Origin: an uncultured Armatimonadota bacterium
GTDB taxonomy: Bacteria; Armatimonadota; Fimbriimonadia; Fimbriimonadales; Fimbriimonadaceae
Direction: 5' to 3'
Assembly: GCA_903833215.1 (NCBI GenBank)
Contig: CAILEM010000041.1
Location: 1 to 33,457, forward strand
Length of the DNA: 33,457 nt
Shown here: positions 23,970 through 31,191 of the stretch, in pieces
Numbering within the stretch: position 1 is the stretch's first letter
Layout: every line of letters begins with the position of its first letter
Program-made: the position numbers and the translations under genes
The notes under the pieces: model-generated
What the model saw: only the letters and a program-made list of their open reading frames with translations
What the model was told of the DNA's origin: nothing
The model's database searches: none

Positions 23970-24485
23970 ATGGCAACCCCGAAAGTCGGTGAAGAGATCG
24001 CCGTTTTACAAACAAACCTGGGACGCATCGTCTTGCGGTTTTTTGATGACAAAGCCCCGAACCACGTCAACAACTTTAAGAAGCTCGCGCGCGAAGGCTT
24101 TTACGACGGTACGAAGTTTCACCGCGTTATTCCTGGATTTATGATTCAGGGCGGAGACCCGAACTCGCGAAGTGCGGATCGAGGCATTCACGGCACCGGT
24201 GGCCCTGGCTACAAAGTGAACCAAGAGTTCAACGATACGCCTCATGAGCGAGGAATTCTAAGCGCCGCTCGATCGAGCGATCCAAACTCGGCTGGCTCCC
24301 AATTCTTTTTGATGGTTGCTAAGTCGCCGCATCTTGATCGTCAATACACCGCATACGGCGAGATTATCGAAGGTCTTGACGTTGTTGACAAGATTGTTGC
24401 TCTCCCGCGTGACCATCGAGATAATCCACATCCAGCCAACCCTGCGATTATCGAGAAGGTAACAATCGAGACCTACAGCGAGTAA
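23970..24485 (+). CDS. Cyclophilin-type peptidyl-prolyl isomerase, cytosolic
   Basis: This 171-residue protein is a single cyclophilin domain that catalyses cis-trans isomerisation of Xaa-Pro bonds during folding. The active-site segment FHRVIPGFMIQGGDP places the catalytic Arg at 52, Phe at 57 and Gln at 60. NSAGSQFFLMV (Gln111, Phe113) completes the proline pocket. It lacks a signal peptide, so it should be cytosolic. ATG 23970 has no Shine-Dalgarno site. A second, secreted cyclophilin lies 47 bases downstream on the same strand and shares most of the core, so the pair looks like a tandem duplication with different destinations. Confidence 0.95.
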   Translation: MATPKVGEEIAVLQTNLGRIVLRFFDDKAPNHVNNFKKLAREGFYDGTKFHRVIPGFMIQGGDPNSRSADRGIHGTGGPGYKVNQEFNDTPHERGILSAARSSDPNSAGSQFFLMVAKSPHLDRQYTAYGEIIEGLDVVDKIVALPRDHRDNPHPANPAIIEKVTIETYSE

Positions 24486-24532
24486 TAAGTTCTGTTTAAT
24501 CTGAAACACCTGGAGAATCCAAAAACAAACCC

Positions 24533-25165
24533 ATGAAATTTCAAAAAATAGGCTTCAGCCTTCTGGCATTTTCACTGCTTTCCAGCCTCGCCCTCGCACA
24601 GGGCCTAAAAACTGGCGCACCTGGGGCGACTGCTCCCAAGAACGGCGAAAAAGTCGCTGTTATCGACACGAACCACGGCCAAATCGTCCTCAAGTTCTTC
24701 CCGAAGCTTGCACCCAAGCACGTCGAGAATTTTCAGACGCTCGCGAAGAAGGGCTTCTATGATGGAACGATCTTCCACAGAGTCATTCCTGGCTTCATGA
24801 TTCAGGGCGGCGACCCAAACACCAAACCAGGTGTTGGTGGCCCTCCGGGGCAGGGTGGTCCAGGCTACACGATCAAAGCTGAGTTCAACAGCACTCACCA
24901 CTCACGCGGCATTTTGAGCATGGCACGTGCGCAGGATCCAGATTCGGCGGGTAGTCAGTTCTTTATCACCGTCGCCGATGCTGGATTCTTGGACAACCAG
25001 TACACCGTGTTCGGTCAGGTTGTGAAGGGAATGGACGTAGTTGACAAGATCGTGGCTCTCCCTCGAATTGCCGGTGACATGCCCAGTCCAACGCCAGCAA
25101 CGATGACTCACGTCAAAATCGCTACTTGGCCACTCGGCAAATCGACCGCAAAGAAGCACAAGTAA
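24533..25165 (+). CDS. Cyclophilin-type peptidyl-prolyl isomerase, secreted or periplasmic
   Basis: This 210-residue cyclophilin has a cleavable signal peptide (about 1-22, ending LALAQ), so it acts outside the cytoplasm. The catalytic segment FHRVIPGFMIQGGDP (Arg83, Gln91) and DSAGSQFFITV are intact. A Gly/Pro-rich insertion GVGGPPGQGGPG lies at 100-111, and the C-terminus is basic (TAKKHK). It follows the cytosolic cyclophilin and probably shares its transcript. GGAG lies about 18 bases before ATG 24533, rather far for a ribosome-binding site. Such a chaperone could help fold secreted proteins such as the nearby giant ones, but this is only an inference. Confidence 0.94.
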   Translation: MKFQKIGFSLLAFSLLSSLALAQGLKTGAPGATAPKNGEKVAVIDTNHGQIVLKFFPKLAPKHVENFQTLAKKGFYDGTIFHRVIPGFMIQGGDPNTKPGVGGPPGQGGPGYTIKAEFNSTHHSRGILSMARAQDPDSAGSQFFITVADAGFLDNQYTVFGQVVKGMDVVDKIVALPRIAGDMPSPTPATMTHVKIATWPLGKSTAKKHK

Positions 25166-25190
25166 ACGACTCTCCTTCAAAGGAGTCCCC

Positions 25191-25227
25191 AAATACGCCA
25201 GCGACCTTATGGGTTGCTGGCGTATTT
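25191..25227. terminator. Convergent terminator between cyclophilin and helical-protein genes
   Basis: AAATACGCCAGC (25191-25202) pairs perfectly with GCTGGCGTATTT (25216-25227). The plus-strand flank ends ATTTTGA, so it should stop the cyclophilin transcript. The stop codon of the minus-strand 229-aa gene (25207-25209) sits in the loop, so the same hairpin also marks the 3' end of that operon. The U-tracts are short on both strands. Confidence 0.75.
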
Positions 25228-25896
25228 TGATGGATGGACATCCAGGCTGAAGAATTCCAGCACGTCGTCCAACCTGTCCGATTCCGCCGTACAAGCCTGA
25301 ACCATCTTGGTTTGCTTCGCTTTGGCGTCGTCGATGGCGCGTTTCTTCTGCTCGATTTCGGCCTCAAGGGCTGTGATCTCGGCATCAGCTCGGGTGATGA
25401 ACTGCGTTGCCTGATCGGCGTAGCTCTTGGCATATGCCGTTAGGGCGGCTAGCTTGCGTGAAGCATCGGCGACAATGGCATCAGACGTTACGCCCGTAGC
25501 TTTGGCCATGGCGTTGACGGTGACGTTAACCGTTGCCCGCTTTGCTTCAATTGGGAGAGAAGCTGGCAGCGTCGCAAGTAACTCAAGGACCTGCTCGGCA
25601 GAAAAAGGCGATGAAGGCAAGGCGGCCAGAGCATAAATCGAACTGAAGTTCACGGCTCCGGCTTCATCAATCACGGGTGTCGAAGAGGTTGCCGTAGGCT
25701 TGATCTCGTCGAGGTTTGGACCTGGTGTATCGCGAACAATCTGCTCAACGGTTCGGGTAGCAGGTGCCGTGACCGGCTTTTTCGGTGCCGGGGATGGAGC
25801 ATCCATCACACTCCATGCCTTCGATTCTTTGGGCTCTTCTGGCGGCAATTCTACAAAAAGTCCCGCGGCTCGTCTAAGCGTTTCGTCAAGTCTCAC
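25207..25896 (-). CDS. Uncharacterised helical coiled-coil protein, last gene of the OmpA/ABC operon
   Basis: This 229-residue protein belongs to no family I can name. Residues 1-30 are amphipathic (MRLDETLRRAAGLFVELPPE). Residues 32-80 are Pro/Thr-rich and probably disordered. Residues 95-160 are helical (AEQVLELLATLP, VNVTVNAMAKATGV, IVADASRKLAALTAYAKSYADQ). Residues 165-215 are a likely coiled coil (ITALEAEIEQKKRAIDDAKAKQ). There is no signal peptide or membrane segment, so it is probably cytosolic. The GTG start at 25896 lies 3 bases after the stop of the membrane protein, with GGAGAG about 10 bases upstream. The tight coupling suggests the two act together, possibly as an accessory complex on the ABC transporter. 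Confidence 0.8.
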   Translation of the reverse strand: MRLDETLRRAAGLFVELPPEEPKESKAWSVMDAPSPAPKKPVTAPATRTVEQIVRDTPGPNLDEIKPTATSSTPVIDEAGAVNFSSIYALAALPSSPFSAEQVLELLATLPASLPIEAKRATVNVTVNAMAKATGVTSDAIVADASRKLAALTAYAKSYADQATQFITRADAEITALEAEIEQKKRAIDDAKAKQTKMVQACTAESDRLDDVLEFFSLDVHPSKYASNP

Positions 25897-25899
25897 TTC

Positions 25900-26823
25900 T
25901 TATTTCTCTCCAGGGATATTGTAAAGCTTGCCTGCGCCTGATGCGACCGGCATCTGATCGAACGGTGAGACCTCTTGTAGAGTCTCGGTCAGGTTATCCG
26001 TTTGGTCGACAACGTCTTCGATGTCGGCTAGGACCTGCTCAGGCGACCTCGCCCGAATCTCATCGTTGATTAACCCGAAGGTGTCCTCCATAAGGTGAAG
26101 CTGGTGGTTGAGATTGGTCAGGATTTCGCCGATTTGGCCAACATATTGGCGACGCCGAAGCAGAACTTCCTTTCGCTTATCAAGAACGGCCTGATTGTGC
26201 AGGTTCTCGTCTTTCTTGAGCAAAACGTCGATGCCTTCGATTTCCTCAGAATATCGCTTTTGAATGATATCGACGGTGCTGAGCACCCAGTTTTCATCGA
26301 TTTCGCCGGTTGGGTCTGTTCGGCGAATGATCCTGGGCATCTGAGGAGGAACATTGGCCGGGCGTGTGACCGTACCGGGGTCGGTTTCATCCAAGACGGA
26401 GCCTAGATAAGTTTGAAATTGAACCTGCTTGCTGGCAAACAGCAAGAACTTTTCCATCAAGTAGTCGAGTTTCCGCAGAACTTCGCGGAACCAGTTCTTC
26501 CCTTCAAAAGTTTGACTGCCGATAGAATTTCGCATCGTCTCCAGACGCGAGAATCGAGCCAAAACGGCCTGCGGCAAAGTTGGGCCGACTTCTTGCTTCA
26601 GCTTTTCGCGACGCGCGATAACCTCTTTGTCGTACCGAACCGACAAGCGGTCCATGTACCACTTCGAGTCTGGAGCAAATAGGAGGTACACCGTTTCTAG
26701 GACCAAGCCCGCTAAAAGTGGAACGGGGGTCCAGACGACGGCCGAAGCCGCGAAAAGCCCCGCAAGTCCGATGACGTTGTAGCTCTCCTTGAAGGCTTCT
26801 AAAAATCTATTGTTACCAGGCAT
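25900..26823 (-). CDS. Uncharacterised protein with an N-terminal membrane hairpin and a long helical domain
   Basis: In this 307-residue protein, residues ~16-50 are hydrophobic (VIGLAGLFAASAVVW, then PVPLLAGLVLETVYLLFA), one or two membrane helices with a Pro-containing turn. The rest is charged and mostly helical, with long stretches near 60-140 (YDKEVIARREKLKQEV, WFREVLRKLDYLMEKFLLFASKQVQFQTYLG) and 180-270 (DIIQKRYSEEIEGIDVLLKK, RKEVLLRRRQYVGQIGEIL). It probably sits on the cytoplasmic face. This shape loosely recalls XpaC-like proteins, but I cannot show homology. It is fourth in the operon, 46 bases after the ATPase gene and 3 bases before the coiled-coil gene. No enzymatic motif is visible. 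Confidence 0.8.
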   Translation of the reverse strand: MPGNNRFLEAFKESYNVIGLAGLFAASAVVWTPVPLLAGLVLETVYLLFAPDSKWYMDRLSVRYDKEVIARREKLKQEVGPTLPQAVLARFSRLETMRNSIGSQTFEGKNWFREVLRKLDYLMEKFLLFASKQVQFQTYLGSVLDETDPGTVTRPANVPPQMPRIIRRTDPTGEIDENWVLSTVDIIQKRYSEEIEGIDVLLKKDENLHNQAVLDKRKEVLLRRRQYVGQIGEILTNLNHQLHLMEDTFGLINDEIRARSPEQVLADIEDVVDQTDNLTETLQEVSPFDQMPVASGAGKLYNIPGEK

Positions 26824-26869
26824 ACCGGAAGTTGGCGGCGAATCTCCGTGAATCTACCCACAAATGGCC

Positions 26870-27697
26870 TTACAGCCTTGGGAAGATATCACGAATCTCC
26901 TTCAAAAGGGCAAGGAAACCCGGCGTCGACGTTAAATTCTTATGCCAGGCCAGACCCCTTTCAATGAGATTATAGGTTGCTTGGATGCGTGCACCAGGAA
27001 TGACTTTGCCATCCGCATCGTGATCGCGTCCGAGCAGCCAGATCGTATCGCAGACTTCGATGGCCGCAGCTACGTCGTGGGTGACGAGAATAAAGGTCTT
27101 GAGGTCGTCTGTGCCCGCAACCTCAGTGATAAAATCGCTTACCTTCGACACTGCAACAAGATCAAGCCCCGAGAAGGGCTCATCCATCAGGATGAAGTGC
27201 TCGCTGCACATGAATTGCTGGCCGATAGCGACTCTCTGTCGCTGCCCCCCGGAGAGTTGCACCGGATACTTACTCGCACAGTCCTCCATTTCGAACCGTT
27301 TCAGGAGTTCACGTGATTTGGCCATGGCTTCATCGCGAGAGAGCCCCGCTTGCCGACCACCCACCATGAGGTTTCCAAGGACTGTCCTGTGGGCGAACAG
27401 GGGATAGTGTTGGGCTACGACTCCAACAGAACCACGCTTCATGGGAAACCCATCACCAATTCGGACTTCACCAGAGTCAGGTTTGATCAGCCCGGCAAGG
27501 ATGCAGAAGAGCGTGGTCTTTCCAACGCCACTCGGGCCAAGCAATCCCACGACCTGGCCCTGTTTCTGACCAGGGCGGGTGATGTTCTTGATTTCTGCGT
27601 TGACGTTTTTGAGAATCGGAACGCCATCGTAACTAAGGCAGACATTGTCGATTGTAAGGATCGACTCGTGAATTTCGTAGGCTTCAGGTGCTTCCAT
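26870..27697 (-). CDS. ABC transporter ATP-binding protein (nitrate/taurine-type)
   Basis: This is a 275-residue ATPase subunit. Walker A GPSGVGKTT is at 54-62, the Q-loop Gln lies in VVAQHYPLFAHRTV (~96), signature QLSGGQRQRVAIG at 147-159, Walker B HFILMDEPFSGLD at 167-179 and the switch His in VTHDVAAAIE at 207. Family knowledge places it with SsuB/TauB-type ATPases of importers. The signature helix continues IGQQFMCSE in place of the usual IARAL. It begins at ATG 27697, 3 bases after the permease stop, so the pair is translationally coupled. It would power transport through the upstream permease. The substrate is unknown. Confidence 0.93.
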   Translation of the reverse strand: MEAPEAYEIHESILTIDNVCLSYDGVPILKNVNAEIKNITRPGQKQGQVVGLLGPSGVGKTTLFCILAGLIKPDSGEVRIGDGFPMKRGSVGVVAQHYPLFAHRTVLGNLMVGGRQAGLSRDEAMAKSRELLKRFEMEDCASKYPVQLSGGQRQRVAIGQQFMCSEHFILMDEPFSGLDLVAVSKVSDFITEVAGTDDLKTFILVTHDVAAAIEVCDTIWLLGRDHDADGKVIPGARIQATYNLIERGLAWHKNLTSTPGFLALLKEIRDIFPRL

Positions 27698-27700
27698 GGT

Positions 27701-28594
27701 CTACTTTCGCTCCAGGGTCAGATCGGCGTAGGGGCAAACCGCGTGCCGAATCAGGCCGATGACGGCGTCTTGACTGAGTCCCACGATGAGGATAACAATT
27801 TGGATCGCGAAAACCTCGGCAAGGTGGAAGTACTTGTCTTGAGCAATCAGCAGAGTGCCGACTCCACCTTCCGATTTGACGATGCCCTCAACCATGGCGA
27901 GCATCATCCATCCCATCGCTGCATTCTGTCGAAGCACCTCGAAAGCTTTGTCCGCCGTTCCAAGAACGACAACTTCCCAAACAACTCTCCACTCGCTCAT
28001 GCGAAGCGTTCTTGCATGGTCGAAATCGGCTTTTGGAATGCTAGCGATGACGGATGCCATCGACGTTACAAAGAAGACGGTAATGCCGTAAACCAAGAGG
28101 GAGGTTTTGAGGTAGTGCCCGCCTCCAATCATGATTGTGAAGACCGTTGAGAAGCCAATCATGCTTAGAAAGCGCCCCTTGGATAGCGCCACGACGATCG
28201 GTCGAAATACAGGCAAAACCGTCGAGTACGCCAAAAGAACCGAAATGAGGGCAGACCAACCGAGTGCTTCGAGATTCATCTTAAAGCTGGTGATGAGCTC
28301 TTGACCCAAGCCGTCGTTGTTCCAAAGGCGGGAGAATGCATGGAGCACCTCGCCTGGCTGTGGAAGAATCTTGAAAGGTGAATTAAACCAGACGAGAAGC
28401 GCGATCGCTGCCTCGACGGCAATGATCATCCTCATGGTGCCGACAGACACGACTCGGTTGGGGAGGAAAATCCCGAAAGGATCGATACGATGCTTCTTCC
28501 TGTCGGTTAAGTCTCCGACTTTGAAAGCGTCACTACCATGGGCACCGGCCACTACCCTGCGGGAAGTGGCCGATTCCGGTTTTTGGTCGTCCAT
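27701..28594 (-). CDS. ABC transporter permease (TauC/SsuC-like)
   Basis: This 297-residue inner-membrane permease has about 50 hydrophilic N-terminal residues followed by roughly six hydrophobic segments (for example MIIAVEAAIALLVWF, LGWSALISVLLAYSTVLPVF, YLKTSLLVYGITVFFVTSM, FAIQIVILIVGLSQ). The cytoplasmic coupling loop, DHARTLRMSEWRVVWEVVVLG, is the equivalent of the EAA motif that docks on the ATPase. The long charged N-terminal extension is unusual for SsuC-type permeases and might contact the operon's helical proteins. The C-terminus carries HAVCPYADLTLERK after the last helix. It starts at ATG 28594, 18 bases after the stop of the OmpA-fused binding protein. Confidence 0.9.
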   Translation of the reverse strand: MDDQKPESATSRRVVAGAHGSDAFKVGDLTDRKKHRIDPFGIFLPNRVVSVGTMRMIIAVEAAIALLVWFNSPFKILPQPGEVLHAFSRLWNNDGLGQELITSFKMNLEALGWSALISVLLAYSTVLPVFRPIVVALSKGRFLSMIGFSTVFTIMIGGGHYLKTSLLVYGITVFFVTSMASVIASIPKADFDHARTLRMSEWRVVWEVVVLGTADKAFEVLRQNAAMGWMMLAMVEGIVKSEGGVGTLLIAQDKYFHLAEVFAIQIVILIVGLSQDAVIGLIRHAVCPYADLTLERK

Positions 28595-28612
28595 TAGATT
28601 AGGTCCAGATTA

Positions 28613-30427
28613 CTACTTGATGCTCTGGATAATGACTTCCACGCGACGATTCTGAGCACGTCCTTCGGAACTCGTGTTCGGAGCGATTGGCTCCTCTTGC
28701 CCGCGAGCGACGATGGTGATGCGTCCGGCAGGGAAGTTCAATGGGAAGTTCTTTTCTAGCCAGCCCTTCACTGCGAAAGCTCGAGCTTCCGAAAGGTCCA
28801 TGTTCGCCTTGGGATTGCCTTGGTTGTCGGTGTGGCCACGAATCTCAACGGTGGTGTTGCTGGCCACCAGGAGGTCTCTGCGGAGCTTTTCGAGGTCCTT
28901 CTGAGCTGCACCCGAGAAGACTGCGCGACCTGTGTCGAACGGGATATGCCACATCTTCTTGCTTAAGGCGATGCCCGGCGCTGCCGATGGCTTGACAGCA
29001 ACGGTTGGTTTCGCCGTCTCGGTATTGATGTGCTTCTTCTGGAGGTCTCGATAGTAGGAAGTGTCTTGAATCTGATCGACGGGGTCGATCTTGGGAACGA
29101 TATTTGGATACTGTTCGACAACCACATTTCCGAACAACGTGTAGGTCGCACCAAACAGGTTGGCCGAGCCTTCTTCGAGCCCAAAGGAAACGAAGCTGTC
29201 AGACAAGTTGCTTGCCATGGATCCGCCGAGCGGAACCGGCATGCCAGTCTTGTCCTGCTCCTCGGCTCCCTTGTAGTACTTGGCCCAATAGGAGGCATCC
29301 GAGTCCTTTTCGCCATACAGTTTTGCACTAACTTTCGCGGCAACGTTCAAAGCGTCGCCACTACTCTTAACCGCATCGCCACCTTCGGCGATGGCTAGAA
29401 GCATGTTGTCAACCGTCGAACGGTTATCCTTCATCCACTTGTCGATGCCGATGACGACGCACGGCATTTGCGATGCATAGTCCTTGGTGGAAACGATCGA
29501 AACGAGACCGCCCTTCTGCTTGGCGACATTAACATCGCCCGGTGTCCAGGTGACGCATGCATTCACCGTGATGTGCTTGGTCTCGCCGGTGCGCTTGCCA
29601 TTCTTAACGACGGGACGGTCTTCGCTGTAGCCGGTGATGTACTTCTTCGCGGCGTCTAGGTAGTCATCTGCGTTCACCCAGTTTAGGGCATCGGGATCCC
29701 AGGTTTTGTCGTTAGGGTTGGTCTTGAGGTTGTTATCGCCGAGCCACTTCTGAGCGATGTTCCAGTCGCCATCTCGGATGACGCCCGCAACAACTCCACC
29801 TCGACTTGAGGTTGGTTCCAGCTTCCAGTTGGCTGGACCCATGAATTTGTCTTCGCCTCGGGAGTAGCCAATGGAACCCACGACTTTCGCTCGGTATTCA
29901 GGGCCAAGCTTCTTGAGAGCATCGTTAAGGCCCTTCAAGAAAGCCGCGCTACCGTCACCCATGATCGTGACGAAATGAGCACCCTTGGATGGATTGGCAG
30001 TGCCTTGGCTGAGTTCGGTGGCAAACGCAACGAGAGCGTCGGTGAGTTTGCCGTTGTCGTCTTGGCGAGACCACTTTAGGTTCACGCCGTTCTCGCACAT
30101 TAGGCTGCCTGCGGTCGCCTGGGCACCCCCGATGGCGAACATGAGGCCCATTTGGGCGTTCCACGCATATCCGAGCATTCGGACGTCAGGCTTGTCGGTG
30201 CAGCCGCCCGAGCCCGTATCGGGCATCGAAACCATTTTTCCGGTACCTCCGGAGGTGTCGCTTATCGACGGCAACTTTATCTGAGGAACCGCAAGGGAGC
30301 CCTTTTCAGTGCTACTCGGAACCATGTTGCTGAACGCATCTGGACCCTTCCAAACACGGTAAGCACCAAAAACGATACCGAGGACGAGTAACAAGACGAC
30401 AATCTTTCCGGACGCTTTCAAGCGCAT
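28613..30427 (-). CDS. Membrane-anchored ABC substrate-binding protein fused to an OmpA domain
   Basis: The protein has 604 residues from ATG 30427. Residues 8-24 (KIVVLLLVLGIVFGAYR) look like an uncleaved N-terminal anchor. Residues ~80-465 resemble a periplasmic binding protein of the nitrate/taurine (NMT1-like) type, for example STKDYASQMPCVVIGIDKWM and WAKYYKGAEEQ. Residues ~490-604 form an OmpA/MotB peptidoglycan-binding domain: VEIRGHTDNQGNPKANMDLS, ARAFAVKGWL, AQNRRVEVII. The design would tether the binding protein between inner membrane and cell wall. The frame opens 20 codons earlier at 30487, but GGAGG lies 10 bases before ATG 30427 and the extra codons simply read through it. It is the first gene of a five-gene operon. 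The ligand is unknown. Confidence 0.9.
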   Translation of the reverse strand: MRLKASGKIVVLLLVLGIVFGAYRVWKGPDAFSNMVPSSTEKGSLAVPQIKLPSISDTSGGTGKMVSMPDTGSGGCTDKPDVRMLGYAWNAQMGLMFAIGGAQATAGSLMCENGVNLKWSRQDDNGKLTDALVAFATELSQGTANPSKGAHFVTIMGDGSAAFLKGLNDALKKLGPEYRAKVVGSIGYSRGEDKFMGPANWKLEPTSSRGGVVAGVIRDGDWNIAQKWLGDNNLKTNPNDKTWDPDALNWVNADDYLDAAKKYITGYSEDRPVVKNGKRTGETKHITVNACVTWTPGDVNVAKQKGGLVSIVSTKDYASQMPCVVIGIDKWMKDNRSTVDNMLLAIAEGGDAVKSSGDALNVAAKVSAKLYGEKDSDASYWAKYYKGAEEQDKTGMPVPLGGSMASNLSDSFVSFGLEEGSANLFGATYTLFGNVVVEQYPNIVPKIDPVDQIQDTSYYRDLQKKHINTETAKPTVAVKPSAAPGIALSKKMWHIPFDTGRAVFSGAAQKDLEKLRRDLLVASNTTVEIRGHTDNQGNPKANMDLSEARAFAVKGWLEKNFPLNFPAGRITIVARGQEEPIAPNTSSEGRAQNRRVEVIIQSIK

Positions 30428-30754
30428 CTTAACGTAACCTCCGAGGACCCAAACAAACCGACGTTTCTTACAGCATAGATGAAGCAAGCAATGTTTTGGC
30501 TAGATCGTCGTTTTTGGGGGTGGTCGATCCACGAGTAATGATGGGTCGTTCACGAAGAAAACCACGCTTGGGGTTCTTTCAGGTTGGCAAGTAGAACACA
30601 AACGGAACGCTAAATTCATAAGAGTGGCGTCCCAAAGGAGCCACCATTCATGACTACTTTTCAGCCCGCTCGTTGGTTGCAGTTCTCTGTTTTATGTTTT
30701 GTTTAGCGGACCTTGCTAAACTGGGGAACGTCTAAATCTGCGGACGGCTGTTTG
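30428..30754. other. Divergent intergenic region between the OmpA operon and the response regulator
   Basis: This 327-base spacer must hold the promoters for both directions. I see no convincing -35/-10 pair on either strand. It contains the GGAGG ribosome-binding site of the OmpA gene at its left end. On the right it carries a small ORF with a good ribosome-binding site (30650-30706) and a short inverted repeat around that site. No RNA gene is recognisable. Confidence 0.5.
30650..30706 (+). CDS. Possible 18-codon leader ORF upstream of the response regulator
   Basis: ATG at 30650 is preceded by AAAGGAG (30634-30640) at 9 bases, one of the best ribosome-binding sites in the window. The ORF encodes MTTFQPARWLQFSVLCFV and ends in TAG at 30704-30706. 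It is in the same frame as the response regulator at 30755, and no other stop lies between them. GTGGC and GCCAC flank the ribosome-binding site and could form a hairpin that exposes it in the loop. It could be a translated leader peptide, a remnant of a longer N-terminus cut by a nonsense mutation, or chance. Confidence 0.4.
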   Translation: MTTFQPARWLQFSVLCFV

Positions 30755-31141
30755 ATGGCAAAGTACTTAAAGGTCCTGTTGATTGAGGACAATATAGATG
30801 ATGCGGAGCTCACTATGCGGTCAGTGCGCAAGTTCGGTGCCGCTTTTGAGGTTGAGGTTGCTCGAGATGGGCAATGTGGCCTTGATCGTCTGATGGATGA
30901 CTCGCTGCCGCTGCCAGACATGGTTCTGCTCGACCTCAAGCTACCGAAAATTGGTGGACTGGAGATTCTAAAGCGCCTTCGCCAGTCCCCTCGGACTTCA
31001 GAACTTGCTGTCATTGCATTGTCCGCCGAAGATGAGCCGGTGGAAACTCGAGCCGTTCACGAAAAACTTGCGAGTGGTTACCTCAACAAGCCCGTTACCG
31101 CGCTCGCATTTGGGCAGGTCATCGACCGATTGGGGTTTTGA
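30755..31141 (+). CDS. Single-domain response regulator (CheY/Rcp-like)
   Basis: This 128-residue receiver has no output domain. Acidic pocket residues Glu11 and Asp12 lie in LLIEDNIDDAELT, and the phosphoacceptor is Asp60 in VLLDLKLPKIGG. The switch Ser90 lies in VIALSAEDEP and the conserved Lys112 in YLNKPVT. The EDNxDDAEL start and LPKIGGLEILKRLR segment are typical of Rcp1-type regulators that serve phytochrome or hybrid histidine kinases. No kinase is in the window. The frame is open further upstream (from 30713 with a non-ATG codon), but ATG 30755 starts just before the first strand. It is followed after 50 bases by lepA on the same strand. Confidence 0.92.
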   Translation: MAKYLKVLLIEDNIDDAELTMRSVRKFGAAFEVEVARDGQCGLDRLMDDSLPLPDMVLLDLKLPKIGGLEILKRLRQSPRTSELAVIALSAEDEPVETRAVHEKLASGYLNKPVTALAFGQVIDRLGF

Positions 31142-31191
31142 GCGGTCGGCAACACTCCACGAGGTAAACTGGTCGTCTACCCCTCCCCTCC

